Of a stretch of 64,000 bases of DNA, positions 35,418-46,491 are shown one piece after another. Below the pieces are notes generated by a model. That model did not search any database, was not told where the DNA came from, and saw nothing but the letters and a program-made list of their open reading frames with translations. Source of the stretch: Branchipolynoe longqiensis (taxonomy: Eukaryota > Annelida > Polychaeta > Phyllodocida > Polynoidae). Each line of letters starts with the position of its first letter. Within the stretch, counting starts at the first letter, position 1. The stretch lies in contig CM059186.1 in NCBI GenBank assembly GCA_030323885.1, positions 173,129,743 through 173,193,742 of the forward strand. Reading direction: 5' to 3'. Both the position numbers and the translations under genes were made by a program.

Positions 35418-36076
35418 AATTTTGTTGGTCTCCTGGAGCAAAATAATAATGTTCGCTTTCCCCCTTTTTTTGTTATAAAGCAACTAATTTGTGTTGTTTT
35501 TATTTAAACTGTCTGCTAACTTGGCATTATAAAGCCATCATTACACCTACTTACTCATTGCATGATTCATGCATCCCGTTTGTATTATTCGTACAATTAC
35601 GGTTATGTGTGCCAACTTAGGGCTACGGTCTAAGTTAAGAAGTTATTTAATACACTAAAGTGGAGTGTGCTTGTGCACAAAACAGCGATTTAGTTATATA
35701 ATATATATATATATATATGCGTGTGATGTATACCACATTATATAAGTATAAAAATGCGGAGGGGAAAACATCTTCTATCAACCATCTATCCTCCTGATCT
35801 GACGCATTGGTGGAGTACCCCCCCCCCCCCCACCCCCCTTGGGGCAGTAATTGTAACTGGGTAGATCCCCCCTGTGTCACTGGAGGAATTTGTTCTTCCA
35901 TGGGCGTGTGTTTGTTTTGTATAATTAATTATGTGAGTATAAATAATGGATGGTTCTAGTTCATCACCTTTCTTTTAACTTGTCTGTACACATAACTTCA
36001 CATGGCATGTCATCTCCACCCTCCTCTGTTTTCACATTTGGCTAACTATGTTATTCGGCGTATAGTATATGAATAT
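35418..36076. other. No gene seen; two copies of the dispersed TATAA motif
   Basis: 35418-35718 is unassigned. The dispersed motif occurs at about 35719-35758 ('gtgatgtataccacatta', 'agtataaaaa') and about 35917-35948 ('aattatgtgagtataaa'). C-run at 35820. Confidence 0.45.
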
Positions 36077-36256
36077 ACAGTAAAACCTCTCTAAACGACC
36101 GACCATTGGACCGACTTTAAGTGGTCCATTTAGGGAGGTGGTCGGTTCAGAGAGTTAGACTATCCTTACAGTTACAATGGTATTGTTGGGACCCAAATGA
36201 AGAGATCGATATAGGGAGTGGTCGATCTGTGGAGGGATCTGTATGGAGAGGTTTTA

Positions 36257-36260
<4 letters not shown>
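36077..36260. mobile_element. pogo/Tigger-like MITE
   Basis: Ends ACAGTAAAACCTCTCTAAAC and GAGAGGTTTTACTGT. Interior 'gtggtcggttcagagagtta'. Same family as 11332-11509. Directly followed by a long (AT)n run, and a copy of the dispersed motif at about 36297-36333. Confidence 0.85.
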
Positions 36261-36301
<41 letters not shown>

Positions 36302-36440
36302 GTATAACAAATTATGCAAGTATAAAGATACGTAAGGGAATTAAGAGGCAACACCATATCAATGCAACCACTGGCGACCTCCTCACCTCCACCAGATGTA
36401 GACCAGTGTCAGTCGCACCGGAGGATATATATGCATATAT

Positions 36441-36478
<38 letters not shown>

Positions 36479-36482
<4 letters not shown>

Positions 36483-36698
36483 CAGCTGGTATCAATAATA
36501 ACTAGAACAAGTCTTTGAGGTGGCTAGTTGGCAGGAAACCACCCAGGTGGCTCCAGCGTTGCAGACAATCGGAGCAGAACAAGTGAAGTGAAATAAGATA
36601 GTTTGTATCAGATACAAGCGTATATTCAATAGTGGTAAATTAATATAATCAAATACGTGAGTACCGTTGTTATTTATATTCTCGTAGTAAATTATATA

Positions 36699-36747
<49 letters not shown>

Positions 36748-37251
36748 CTTATATACTAATATAACAAAATATGTGAGTGGCTTTGTATTATAGTCTCATA
36801 GTAAATTATATAGCACATACATACACACACGCTTATACGAGTACATGCTTACAAGCGAATGAGGTTTCCCCACGCTAGCAGGTGCCGGGGAGCGCCGGAG
36901 GTGGCGCCACCAGTCATGAGCATGGGGAGGAGGCAGTACAGAGTATTCGGTGTAATAAAATATATAACAAAATAATTCCCTTCCGTGCCTTTATACTCGC
37001 ATAATGCGTTATATATCAGACACACACACATATATATATACATATATATATATATATTTATATATATATATATATATATGATTATATTAATTTACCACTA
37101 TTGAATATACGCTTGTATCTGATACAAACTTTCTTATTTCACTTCACTTGTTCCGCTCCGATTGTCTGCAACACTGGTGCTACCTGGGTGGTTTCCTGCC
37201 AACTAGCCACCTCAAAGACTTGTTCTAGTTATTATTTATACGAGCTGACAA
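36479..37251. mobile_element. Foldback element, ~175-bp inverted arms
   Basis: The left arm at 36479-36659 and the right arm at 37081-37251 are inverted copies differing at a handful of sites. The arms begin TTGTCAGCT and contain 'aagtctttgaggtggctag'. Both ends sit in (AT)n runs. The spacer carries two more (AT)n tracts, a variant of the dispersed motif on the minus strand (36987-37020) and 'ggtggcgccaccag'. The near-identical small frames in the two arms are mirror images, not genes. Confidence 0.85.
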
Positions 37252-37259
37252 TATATATG

Positions 37260-37290
<31 letters not shown>

Positions 37291-37507
37291 TGCGATCCAG
37301 ACACCGCCATTTAGAAGCCAACGATCAATATGTCGATATAGATAAGATATGACACCGACAGGTAATCGCCCAGTTACTACTGAGCGTTGTTCCGGATTTC
37401 TCAATTATAGATGACCACCACACACCCGTAGTTAAAATGATGTCTGTTATTGTTGTCCTGTTGATGTCCATTAAATATTATGGTGCGTAACTTAATGATT
37501 AATCACA

Positions 37508-37820
37508 CAGGGCGCGGTGACCGAATCGATAGAGCGCAGGCTTCCTGTGTGGAAGGTTGGATTTCGAAACCCAGTCGAATCAAACCAATGATTTATAGAA
37601 TTGATATTTGTCACTACCTAGCCTGGCGCTCGGCATTAATAGGATAGGGAAGGACTGGTTAGAACAGTGCCAGGATAATGTGACTGAGTGGGATATTGTG
37701 TCATAGTGCTGGTGGCCTGGTCTCCCAGTGAGGCAGCACTGTAAAGTCACCATGAGTGTGCACTGTCACAAGTCAGTACCCATCCTCATATAACCTTAGA
37801 TGTTGCTAGGACATAAGAAA
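37508..37820 (+). mobile_element. SINE S1, nearly full length
   Basis: A-box region 'gcggtgaccgaatcgatag', body with 'ggcattaataggatagg', 'gtctcccagtgaggcagcac', and tail 'tagatgttgctaggacata'. A separate tail piece follows at 37905-37988. Confidence 0.87.
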
Positions 37821-38003
37821 ACAACAAACTTAATCATTGTTCTGTCAGGAATACAGTGGTAGACTACATAAATTATGTCTTTAAACGAGAACACTACATC
37901 CAGACTAGTGACTCCATGATTGCGCACTGCCACAAGTCGGTACCCGTCCTACTATGACCTTAGATGTTGCTAGGATGCAAAACTTAAACAAGTAAACAAA
38001 ACT

Positions 38004-38175
38004 ACAGTAAAACCTCTCTAACCGAACACCTCCACAGATCGACCGCTCCCCTATATCGATCGCTTTATTTAGGTCCCAACAATACCATTGTAACTGTATT
38101 CTTAACCGACCACCTCCCTAAATGGACCACTTAAAGGCGGTCCTAAGGTGGGTTGATTTAGAGAGGTTTTACTAT
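38004..38175. mobile_element. pogo/Tigger-like MITE
   Basis: Ends ACAGTAAAACCTCTCTAACC and GAGAGGTTTTACTAT. Interior 'gaccgctcccctatatcgat' matches the other two copies. Confidence 0.83.
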
Positions 38176-38412
38176 ATATATATCCACACACGAACATTGT
38201 GTTTCTTACTCAGCTCTGAGAAACCAGAATCTGAGTGTGTGGAGGGTTTACGGTGTCAGGTGCAAATCAGCGGCCGGTGGGTCCTACCGTAGATGTTGGA
38301 TAATTAATGTGCTCCGGGCATTTGATCAAGATAAGTGGGTTCTATCGAAGTGCAGCACGGAAAAGGCCTTTAACTCGGGAACTGATTGTAAATATGTCAA
38401 GGACTGTGGATC

Positions 38413-39806
38413 TTAAGGCTCAGTCACACCTTACTGCATTGGGGTACCGGTGTGGCAGTAAATCGCAAACCCCTGGAAATTGCACACCCTGGGGTTTGCG
38501 ATTTACTAGGAAATCACAACCCCCCCCTGGAAATTACAACCCCCCCCCCCCCCATGCTTTGTAGCATTTATCACCACAAGTAGGGCAGCTATAGGCCTAT
38601 GTTTGATTTTGAACTTCTACCAGATCTGGGGGATAAAATGGATTCAAGGAGGATCAATATGGATTAATTGATTAGTTTTGATGTCATGCTGTCACAGCAA
38701 TGGCCTTTGTCACTGCTATTGATCACTCACAAGAAGGATAAGGGACCAAATCAATTTTTGTCAAAGATACTAAACTACAACATTAAGAAAAGGCAGCACA
38801 ACTTCTTTAAACACTTTGAACTAACAAATATCCAATTCCCTACAAAACTATCAGTCACTTTGCACATACATAGGCTGCACATACATAGGCTGCCACATTT
38901 ATTTTCATATAAGGGGGATCCCTCACGAGGTGGATTAATTGATTATTTTTAATTTCATGCCTCTCACAGCAAGGGCCATTATTCATTGAGCACAAGAAGG
39001 CTAGGGGACCAGGTCAATTTGTTGTCAAAGATACTAGACTACATCAATAAGAAAAGCCAGAACAACTATCTGTATCATTAACATGGGGGGTTTGTGATCT
39101 CCAGGGGGGATATGTGATTTCCTAGGAAATCGCAAAGCCCCCATGCCCATATATGGCATGGGGGTTTGCGATTTCCTAGGAAATCACAAGTGGGGGTTTG
39201 CGATTTACAGGGTTTGCGATTTCCTGCTACACCGGATAGAAAACGGACACTATCTGGTGAAATACGTCAATGTCCGTTTTATATACGGTACGCATCCGGT
39301 GTGTCCGATATCTGTCCGGTGGTGTCCGGCTTGTACGGTGGCGAGTTTTGAACATGCACAAAACTTGTACTGGACACCGCCAGACTGACATGTACGGTTT
39401 GTGTCCGGTTTAAGTCTGTTTTGACCGGTTTATGTCCGTTACCCATCTGTTACGTCTCCAGTTTACTTCCTGCATAGTCCGTTGACGGTGTTGCGGGAAT
39501 TCGGTCAGTATATGTTTTCGGCGTGTCAGTGAACAGTCTGGTATGTATCCGGTTGATGTTTGGTCCGTCCGTTTGACATTCGGTTGTCGTTCGGTTATCA
39601 TCCAGTTATCATCCGTTGGCTATTCGTTAATGTACGTTCCTTGTCCATTTAGCGTCCATTTCATCCGGTGGCCTTTGACCCAAAAGTGCAACATTTCAAC
39701 ACATTTCGGTACATTTTGATACCGAACACCACCGGACTAGAAAATTCTTTGTCCAGTTGTGTCCGTTGCTCAATCCGGTAAGGTGTGACAAGCACTTAAA
39801 CGCAGT
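38413..39806. mobile_element. Composite TIR element, ~1.4 kb
   Basis: The left end 'aaggctcagtcacaccttac' is matched by the inverse right end 'ccggtaaggtgtgacaagc'. The right half (39225-39790) is dense in GTCCGTTT/TCCGGT words. The left half has several copies of 'ggggtttgcgatttcctagg', an array-like insertion around 38465-39215. The element at 18310-18665 is a fragment of the right half. Confidence 0.7.
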
Positions 39807-40077
39807 GGCTTTGCACTTCTAGTCACGTCAGCCTTAGGCATAGCCTTTGTGATATTAGAACAAAGGAGGTGCTTTAGTAGTCAACTCTTCCACATAAAAT
39901 AGATGTTATTTAAGTGGTTTATGTGGTCTCTTTAGTAGTGCATAGAATATTGTGGAAATCAATTACCTACATTTCATAATATCATGTATAAATATTTCTT
40001 TCGAATACAGCACTTATAAAAATAAACATATTTATGTTGTATGTATATATTATGCTGGCAGCATATATATATATATA
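39807..40077. other. No gene seen
   Basis: AT-rich and unassigned. Confidence 0.5.
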
Positions 40078-40470
40078 TATATAAAACCTATTCAAAGCCT
40101 ACATGTAACCTATATGTAACCTATATATAACCTATATATAACCTATATATTACCTATATGTAACCATATATAACCTATATATAACCTATATATAACCTAT
40201 ATATAACCTATATACAACCTATATATAGCCTATATATAACCTATATATAACCTATATATAACCTATATACAACCTATATATAACCTATATATAACATATA
40301 TATAACCTATATATAACCTATATATAACCTATATATAACCTATATATAACCTATATATAACCTATATATAACCTATATATAACCTATATATTATAACCTA
40401 TATATAACCTATATATAACTTATATATAACCTATATGTAACCTATTATATATAACCTATATATAACTCAT
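40078..40470. repeat. 11-bp minisatellite (ATAACCTATAT)n
   Basis: About 33 units with few substitutions. Not the telomeric hexamer, though it contains AACCT. Confidence 0.95.
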
Positions 40471-41016
40471 ACAAAGAAAGGTAGTTCTAAGCAGGGTTTT
40501 GACTGTTTGTAATTGACAAACAGATGTCACCCGCAAACAAACAAAAACAAACCAAAACAAAAAGTATTACTAAAAGAAAAATTCAAGATTTGAATAAAAT
40601 TGGACTACTGCTGCCCAGCAGTGAAAACAAGTTATATTTTTGGGCAGGGTAAATAAATTCATCATGATCTCTCTCTCTCTATGTATATATATATATATAT
40701 AACAGGTGGGCCGGGCCCTATGCAATACAATTCAGATTGTCTAAATGTCAGTGACTAGTTACTACGGGCCCAATAATGTTAATGCAGTGTTGCTATTGTG
40801 AAACATCAGTCCTGTAAAACTCAGTCATTTTCAGTCCAACTACATTTATATGCCAATATTACTCTAACTAGAGCGATTTGATACCACAAATACTAGAATA
40901 CCCATAATTCTGAAATGGGGAAGTAATACATATAAAAAAGAATTCAGTGTTTCAAAACAAAGTTCAGGTATGATTCGGACGAGAAGCACAGGAGTCATAA
41001 CTGGAAGTGTAGTCGC

Positions 41017-41544
41017 TTTAAAGTTGCATGGTCCGATAAAATATTATTTGGTCAAAATCAAAAGAACTACCTACATTTATCCTATATATCCAACTTAGAT
41101 ACTAGTGCATAAACTAATGATTCGGTACAGCATACACAGAATAATCTGGGAATTTAAAACCCCATTTCCTTGGACACTCACTTTGAGACAGTCATTAAAA
41201 CAGGGAGACCACTAACCAATTAGGTCAATCTCATGACCTTATTAGTCCTGCCCTCATTCCCAGTACCATATATGGCATTAGTCAGGTTCCACACTACCTA
41301 CACATTAATAGGTCATTCCTCATCACATGACCAGCGCGAGATGTGAATCTAGGCAACAACACCAAGACTTTTGACAAGCTACCGAAATGATTTTGGGTTC
41401 TTTCAACTCAAATTGCTCCAAAATTACCCATTTTTCATCGAAATGACTCAGGAATAATAAATAGTAGGTTATAATAGTCAACCTGATATATTTATCTAAA
41501 AAATGATGCAAGAATTCGAAAGCCATCGGACTATGTAACTTTAA
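41017..41544. mobile_element. MITE-like element, family T1, third copy
   Basis: Left 'tttaaagttgcatggtccga', right 'catcggactatgtaacttta'. Longer than the other copies (528 bp) and diverged inside. Confidence 0.7.
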
Positions 41545-41738
41545 TTAACTTACTTGGAGCAGGTTAACATTCAAGAGTAAAGTATGATCAAGAATGACGT
41601 GAGCATCATATCATAGTTCAACGAGCATCATTATGAGCGTACAACCCAGTAGCTCGAATCCTGGCACTAATCCACCCCTTGTCTAACTCTATACTGCCCC
41701 TACCGTGACCTACATTAAAAAGTAATACAACTTCAACT

Positions 41739-42033
41739 GTGGTGTTCTCTGTGGTGGAGTGGTTAGAGTGTCTGACTTTTTTCTAGGTCAGACTCCTAAT
41801 CTGAGGGTTGGCGGTTCGATTCTCCATGCCCACACTCTGCAATTTGTTATTACACACAGCTGTCGTACAACTGCAGCATCAGCAAAGCTGCATTGCGTCA
41901 CACCTGTCAATGTGGTGGGAGGTTAACAATCCTTGGGTCACTAAAGTCTAGCTCGGCTTGTCTAACCACAGTGAATGAAACCAGTCGTCTATGACTGAAA
42001 TTTCCCCTGCTTAAACAACTAATGGACCAAAAA
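41739..42033 (+). mobile_element. SINE, family S2
   Basis: 'ctctgtggtggagtggttag', 'ggactcctaatctgaggg'-type arm and 'ggttcgattctcc' as at 9801. It ends with the same 'ctgcttaaacaactaatg' tail as the S1b SINEs, so two tRNA heads share one 3' tail. Confidence 0.72.
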
Positions 42034-42117
42034 AAACTGAAACCTTCAGAGGAACGGTAGCCTGTAGAAGATAACTGCTTCACTTCACTTTGCATCGCCT
42101 CAACAAGAACAATTTTC

Positions 42118-42608
42118 TCATTCTATTTTAGTCTCTTGTTAGGCCAATTTTGGAATACTGTCCACAAATTTGGAGCCCAATTTTTCGGAAAGATATTCTG
42201 GAGATCAAAAAGATTCAGAGACGTGCAACGAAGTTAGTTGCAGTTATAAAGGACTTACCATATGAACAAAGGCTTAGGGAATTGAAACTTCCTACCCTTT
42301 CCTACAGAAGGAAAAGAATTGACATAATTGAAGTATTTAAAATTATGAAAGTTTTTGATCAAATAGATATGAACCAATTTTTCACCTTGAATAAAAGAGA
42401 AGGCAGTCGGGGGTCATACTCTCAAACTAGTAAAACCCAGAGCCATTTCAAAGTTAAGGCAACACAGTTTCTCAAACAGGATTATAAATATATGGAACAG
42501 TCTCCCACAAAATGTTATTGATGCTGAGTCAATAAATTCATTCAAGAATAGATTAGAAAAAGCATGGGCTGATGATCCAGGGAAATGTGACCCCTTAGTC
42601 ACCACATG
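42118..42608 (+). pseudogene. LINE reverse transcriptase C-terminal remnant
   Basis: The frame beginning about 42130 reads RPILEYCPQIWSP, then IQRRATKLV, then LREL and LPTLSYRRKRIDII, the usual post-RT region of CR1/L2/Rex-type LINEs. Near 42420 the frame shifts, and reading continues in another frame (INIWNSLPQNVIDAESINS, then a stop after about 60 more codons at about 42608). It is 5' truncated and broken, so non-functional. Confidence 0.85.
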
Positions 42609-42610
42609 CT

Positions 42611-43132
42611 ACTAATTATTCCTTGTGTTGCTTATTTACTTGCACACAAGCAACATTGAGAGACAAATAAGTGTTAACACTTCCTGTCTACCATTCGCTA
42701 TTTCACACTTTCTAAATGCTGTCATAAATACTAACACCGATTCATCGAATATTGATGTATCCATATCGTACCAGGGTTATAATATTACAGTGGTACTAGT
42801 AGGACAAATATTTATAAAACAGTATTTATTATATATATTTGCTGCTGACGCCTGCAGCCTACTGCACTGGTGGGACCGGTGGCGCCACCACCAGCCTCCG
42901 TCGTCCCTAACGGCGCCCCAACATGTTCACTCACGCAGGGGCTATGGCTACATTATAATAAACAGGGAAAGTGATAAGCTCGTTATCGCCTTCATAAGCT
43001 CTTTAGTGCCTCCTCCCCCCCCCCCCTATTGGAGGGGGGGGTGGGCTACCGGCATGCACCGCTCCACCTCCTGCGCGGGGCTTGATACTCCACTCACTCG
43101 GAAGTCACATATATACATATTTAGATATGTAC
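42611..43132. other. No gene seen; pieces shared with the element at 22693
   Basis: 'ggtggcgccaccaccagcc' and 'ccctaacggcgccccaac' parallel 22815-22860, and 'agacaggaagtg' (inverted) parallels 22660. A C-run/G-run hairpin lies at about 43017-43043. This flanks the DIRS-like element and may be part of an older relative. Confidence 0.4.
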
Positions 43133-43526
43133 ATAAAGTTGGGCTACGGCAAGAGAGAGACAAGAGGCGGTGATGGGTAGGCGACTTTATTTGCGTCAGG
43201 GCAGCAAAATATAGGCTACCGGTAAAAAAAAAAAAATTTCAGAAGCAGGAGAGAGACTGACTGCCCGGGCAAGTAGTGCCAGGAACCCACAGGTGGTGGC
43301 GCTGGGGTAGGCAAGGACCGGGGCAAACGCGGGCAAGTCAGCGATTGGAGAATAACATTAGTCGAATAACAGAGGAATAATCGTGATAATATTATGAGAG
43401 AGCTCCGCCCCTTTTATATACGTATAATACATTATACTCTCTATAAAGTTGGGCTACGGCAAGAGAGAGACAAGAGGCGGTGATGGGTAGGCGACTTTAT
43501 TTGCGTCAGGGCAGCAAAATATAGGC
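43133..43526 (-). repeat. Direct-repeat terminus of the DIRS-like element
   Basis: An 84-bp identical pair lies at 43133-43216 and 43443-43526 (starting 'ataaagttgggctacggc', ending 'caaaatataggc'), 310 bp apart, immediately downstream of the recombinase gene. The 226 bp between them would be the A2 segment of a B1-A2-B2 split-repeat terminus as in PAT/Ngaro-type DIRS elements. I could not find the matching A1 at the far end, so the type is not settled. Confidence 0.7.
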
Positions 43527-43537
43527 CAAGGAGACGC

Positions 43538-44617
43538 CTAAGCGTCTCCCCCCAACCCAACGCCAGCCTGATTCGAGCATAGCGCCACCCCAACCCTCAT
43601 GTCGTTCACAATCCTTGTGCCGAGCGGTGTCTTGAGATATGAGTAGACAGTTTCGGACGCCCAGTCGCCCCGGACCTTAAGCTCCTCTATGGTGGCTCCA
43701 CACATGGACAGGAAGGTGCAACCCCCCCTCCTGAGTGAGTGGGAAGAGAGGGTGGCGGAATCGAGCCCGGCCCTGGCCGAAAATATCTTTAGAGTCTCCT
43801 GATAGACCGAGTAAGGGAAAGGGGCGGAACTCCCGCCGCCGCATGGAATGCGGAAGGCTACCTGAGATGGTTTAGCGGCAATCTGGCTGAAATGCCGCTC
43901 AGTCCAATAAACAGCACACATGTCAGTATCAACACACCTAGCTATCGGGATCTCGAGGACCCTCTCGTTAAACTGAATGGTCTTGGAGCGACGAACAGTC
44001 AAAATCAGGCCCCAGTCATAAAACTGGAAGTCCGATCTCAATAAGGAGGCATCGGACAAGGTGACCTGGGACTTACGCAACAGCCCTCGGAATGAACAGA
44101 GGACTGCTGCGCGCCAGGCGACGTGGCCGGGGTTATTGGTTAACAAGGCGAAGATTTTGCGAAGCATATGGGGAAGGAGAGGCATAGCACGCCTAGGTAT
44201 ATCAGACTTAGCTCTACGAATACCCTTGAGCGTAGAAGAAAGAACAAAGTTTGTATAGTCTATCGGCCTTCCGCCGTTTTGCTTGAGGAAAAAATTTAGG
44301 CCACTAAGGTAGTTGATGACAGATACATACTTGAGGTCCCTCGCCAACCAGGCGGCATATAGGGCCACCTGCTCCTCGGAGCATGGTATGGGAGACCTTG
44401 AAGAATGGAAAAGCTCAGCATATCTTAAATATTTCTTGATCTGCGTGGCCCTCGCTATTGTTGAGTTCTGAGCGTATGCCTGATGCTGGTACTGCTGCTG
44501 CTCGGCTCTCAGGGCTGCCCTCACTGAAAGAGACGAGCGATCGGTCAAAGGTGTCGCTGCAACAGAGCATTCTGGCACCATCGACACTCCTGATTCTAGC
44601 GGCACTATCCTTGTCAC
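43538..44617 (-). CDS. DIRS-type tyrosine recombinase
   Basis: A 359-residue open frame that would integrate a circular DNA copy of the element. A core-binding part (about 45-130) precedes the catalytic domain. The tetrad is in place: Arg in GLLRKSQ (181), Lys in RRSKT (212), H-x2-R in HSLRRGG (293-296), and the nucleophile Tyr in GDWASETVYSYL (327, with Trp319 in the H/W position). The frame overlaps the 3' end of the RT-RNase H frame by 203 bp in a different phase, as is common in DIRS elements. No internal stop. The first ATG at 44617 may not be the true start, because the recombinase could be expressed from further upstream. Confidence 0.9.
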   Translation of the reverse strand: MTRIVPLESGVSMVPECSVAATPLTDRSSLSVRAALRAEQQQYQHQAYAQNSTIARATQIKKYLRYAELFHSSRSPIPCSEEQVALYAAWLARDLKYVSVINYLSGLNFFLKQNGGRPIDYTNFVLSSTLKGIRRAKSDIPRRAMPLLPHMLRKIFALLTNNPGHVAWRAAVLCSFRGLLRKSQVTLSDASLLRSDFQFYDWGLILTVRRSKTIQFNERVLEIPIARCVDTDMCAVYWTERHFSQIAAKPSQVAFRIPCGGGSSAPFPYSVYQETLKIFSARAGLDSATLSSHSLRRGGCTFLSMCGATIEELKVRGDWASETVYSYLKTPLGTRIVNDMRVGVALCSNQAGVGLGGDA

Positions 44618-45545
44618 ACAGTCTACTTAAGGCATCACATACTACGTTAACAGCACTACGTATATAAACAGAAGTAAAGGTAAAATTGTATTCAACCGAG
44701 AACCAGAATATTCTGCGCAAGAAGTGCATGATTTCGGCACTCCTAGACCTGCCAGTATTAAGGGCTGCCTGCACGACAGAGCTATCGGTGACGAAGATGA
44801 CAGCGGTATCGCCCCAGCCCGCACTCCAACGGACGCAGGATGCGTAGACCGCCCACATCTCCTGCACGTTGATGTGGGCGGTCCAGACATCCTCCGGAGG
44901 ACGGAAGTGGTGATGACCGACGTAACTGTCAAGGATGTCTTCAGCTGAGTCTGTGTAAGCGCCGACAGTCCAGTCGCTGCCATGCAGGGCACCGAAGCCC
45001 CACTTGGAAGAATCACTGTAACAGGATATGACTGGGGCAAACTTCCCAAGAATCTTGGCTTTCCCGTTAAAGCTACTTGCAAAATTCAGCCACCAGTCGA
45101 GGTCTTCCCTAACTCCGGTGCCTAGCCTAATTCTATGGAAAGGCTGCTTAAGTTTAGACATGAGATCATAGAACCGCCTAGAGAAGGTCCGCCCGCCCCG
45201 GACGACCTTGGCACAGTGAGCGAGCAACCCCCCAACCTGCTCCAGCTCCCTTCTACTGGCCTTCCTGCGCCCGCGCAGTTTGCGGAGGATCTCCAATGTT
45301 TTCTCTAATTTATCGGGAGGAAGGCTAAGTTCGAGGCGTACAGAGTCTACGAATATGCCAAGGAACCTAACCTTGGTCTCGACACTGCTGACCTTCTTGA
45401 AGTTAACAAAAAAACCAAGTCTTCTCAAGATATGGATGAGGGTTCTCTGGGCGCCCTGGACCTCCGAACGTGTCCCACCGACCAGACAGAAGTCATCAAG
45501 ATAGTTTACGACTCTGGCCAAGCCTTCGCGAACACCGCATCTCAC
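44415..45545 (-). CDS. DIRS-like RT-RNase H, 3' part (split gene)
   Basis: This frame carries the RT catalytic YLDD at residues 15-18, thumb and connection, then RNase H (CYSDSSKWGFGA with the first Asp, VQEMWAVYA with the Glu, FVTDSSVVQAAL with the second Asp, and VCDALSRL). It opens at the target duplication with no start codon of its own; the upstream half is at 62173-63462, across the LTR element. Reading passes from one half to the other in frame when one TCAC copy is counted. No stop occurs until 44415. Confidence 0.9.
   Translation of the reverse strand: MRCGVREGLARVVNYLDDFCLVGGTRSEVQGAQRTLIHILRRLGFFVNFKKVSSVETKVRFLGIFVDSVRLELSLPPDKLEKTLEILRKLRGRRKASRRELEQVGGLLAHCAKVVRGGRTFSRRFYDLMSKLKQPFHRIRLGTGVREDLDWWLNFASSFNGKAKILGKFAPVISCYSDSSKWGFGALHGSDWTVGAYTDSAEDILDSYVGHHHFRPPEDVWTAHINVQEMWAVYASCVRWSAGWGDTAVIFVTDSSVVQAALNTGRSRSAEIMHFLRRIFWFSVEYNFTFTSVYIRSAVNVVCDALSRLCDKDSAARIRSVDGARMLCCSDTFDRSLVSFSEGSPESRAAAVPASGIRSELNNSEGHADQEIFKIC
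45542..45545. repeat. Target-site duplication TCAC (left copy)
   Basis: TCAC here and at 62169-62172 bracket the LTR element. With one copy counted, the DIRS RT reading frame is continuous, which fixes the boundary. The other LTR starts after CCAC, not TCAC, so the sequence is not part of the LTR. Confidence 0.88.
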
Positions 45546-46491
45546 TATAATATTTCTGGATGCCCGGCCACGTTTGGGACACCAGAGAATACTACAGAAA
45601 CTCTCCCCTTCATATCACTTGTCTATCAACTCATTAACCAATGCTAAGGAAGAATGAAGTCAAGACACAGATAAACAGTGGAGAAGTTGTGCTTTACTAA
45701 CACCAACTCCTGTCCACCTACCAGTGACCTATCATCCACACCCCTTGCCTTCTAGCCACACAAGATCTCATTACTACTTTAGCCTGTATAGAAAGCAGTG
45801 CTTACAGCTTATGGGACAGGAGTCCTATAGCTGTGTTCACACTCAATTAGAATAGATGAATTTTGATAGCATCAGACAGAGTGTCTGGGGTTCCTGCTCA
45901 AGAGTAGGTGCGCCTCACTCCAGAGTCAGGAGTAGAGTGATCTCTCTCCAGGTGGTCTGAAGCAGAGTCTAGAATTAAGATCTTGGTTTGAGGCTAGTGT
46001 GGTCAGAGGGCCAATGGGATGCAGGTGACTGGGCAGTCCCCAGCCAGCCAATCAGGCACCTCCACAGTCAGGGTGGGTGGCACCCTCCCCCAGTAGGGGT
46101 AGCTGTCACTCAACCCAGCTGCAGGTGGTGCCCTGTGTGTATATGCAAATTAGGCTGGTGGACCAGCCCAGTGGTCAAGGCAGGGGGGGGCAGGTAGTTA
46201 TACAGTTACAATAGATCTCTGTTAAAATGGTCTTTTCTCCAATTGCACTCTTTATGGATGCATAGAGACATATTTCAACAATCATGTACTGCCTCTTATA
46301 TAGGAACATCTCTTCATTAATCTCAGGCATAATATATGAACATATATTTCACACAGCTTATATCATGTCATAATGGGAGTGGGATATTATTACTTTTAGT
46401 TTATATAACATCGTCCCCACTCCGTCGCCCAAGACTAATAATGCTCTCTGCCAATATATAATTCTTAACCGAAAATCCGTATATTTTTACA
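45546..46491 (-). repeat. 3' LTR
   Basis: About 946 bp. On the minus strand it begins TGTAAAAATATACGG and ends near AAATATTATA, so the ends are not perfect TG..CA. TATATAAA about 85 bp from its start is a likely TATA box. No canonical AATAAA was found; AGTAAA and CATAAA variants exist. A small open frame (45988-46197) is repeated in the other LTR and is not a gene. Confidence 0.92.

Noticed and set aside
32541..35507. Open frames up to 687 codons on both strands at 31902-35507
   Set aside because: All translate to monotonous C/Y/M/V or H/T/Y/I repeats from the ACACGY and TGTATGTATC microsatellites. The many overlapping open frames on both strands are a property of stop-free short repeats.
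36492..37352. Two similar 83-84-codon frames (36492-36746 minus and 37101-37352 plus)
   Set aside because: They are the mirror-image arms of the foldback element.
40078..40470. Telomere-like repeat
   Set aside because: The unit is 11 bp (ATAACCTATAT), not TTAGGG or TTAGG; only the AACCT word is shared.
42625..43173. 182-codon plus frame after the LINE remnant
   Set aside because: No recognisable domain. It runs across pieces shared with MITE-like elements and into the DIRS terminal repeat.
45988..46197. 69-codon frame starting MRLVWSEGQWDAG, repeated at 61665-61874
   Set aside because: Both lie inside the two LTRs; they are LTR duplicates with no domain.
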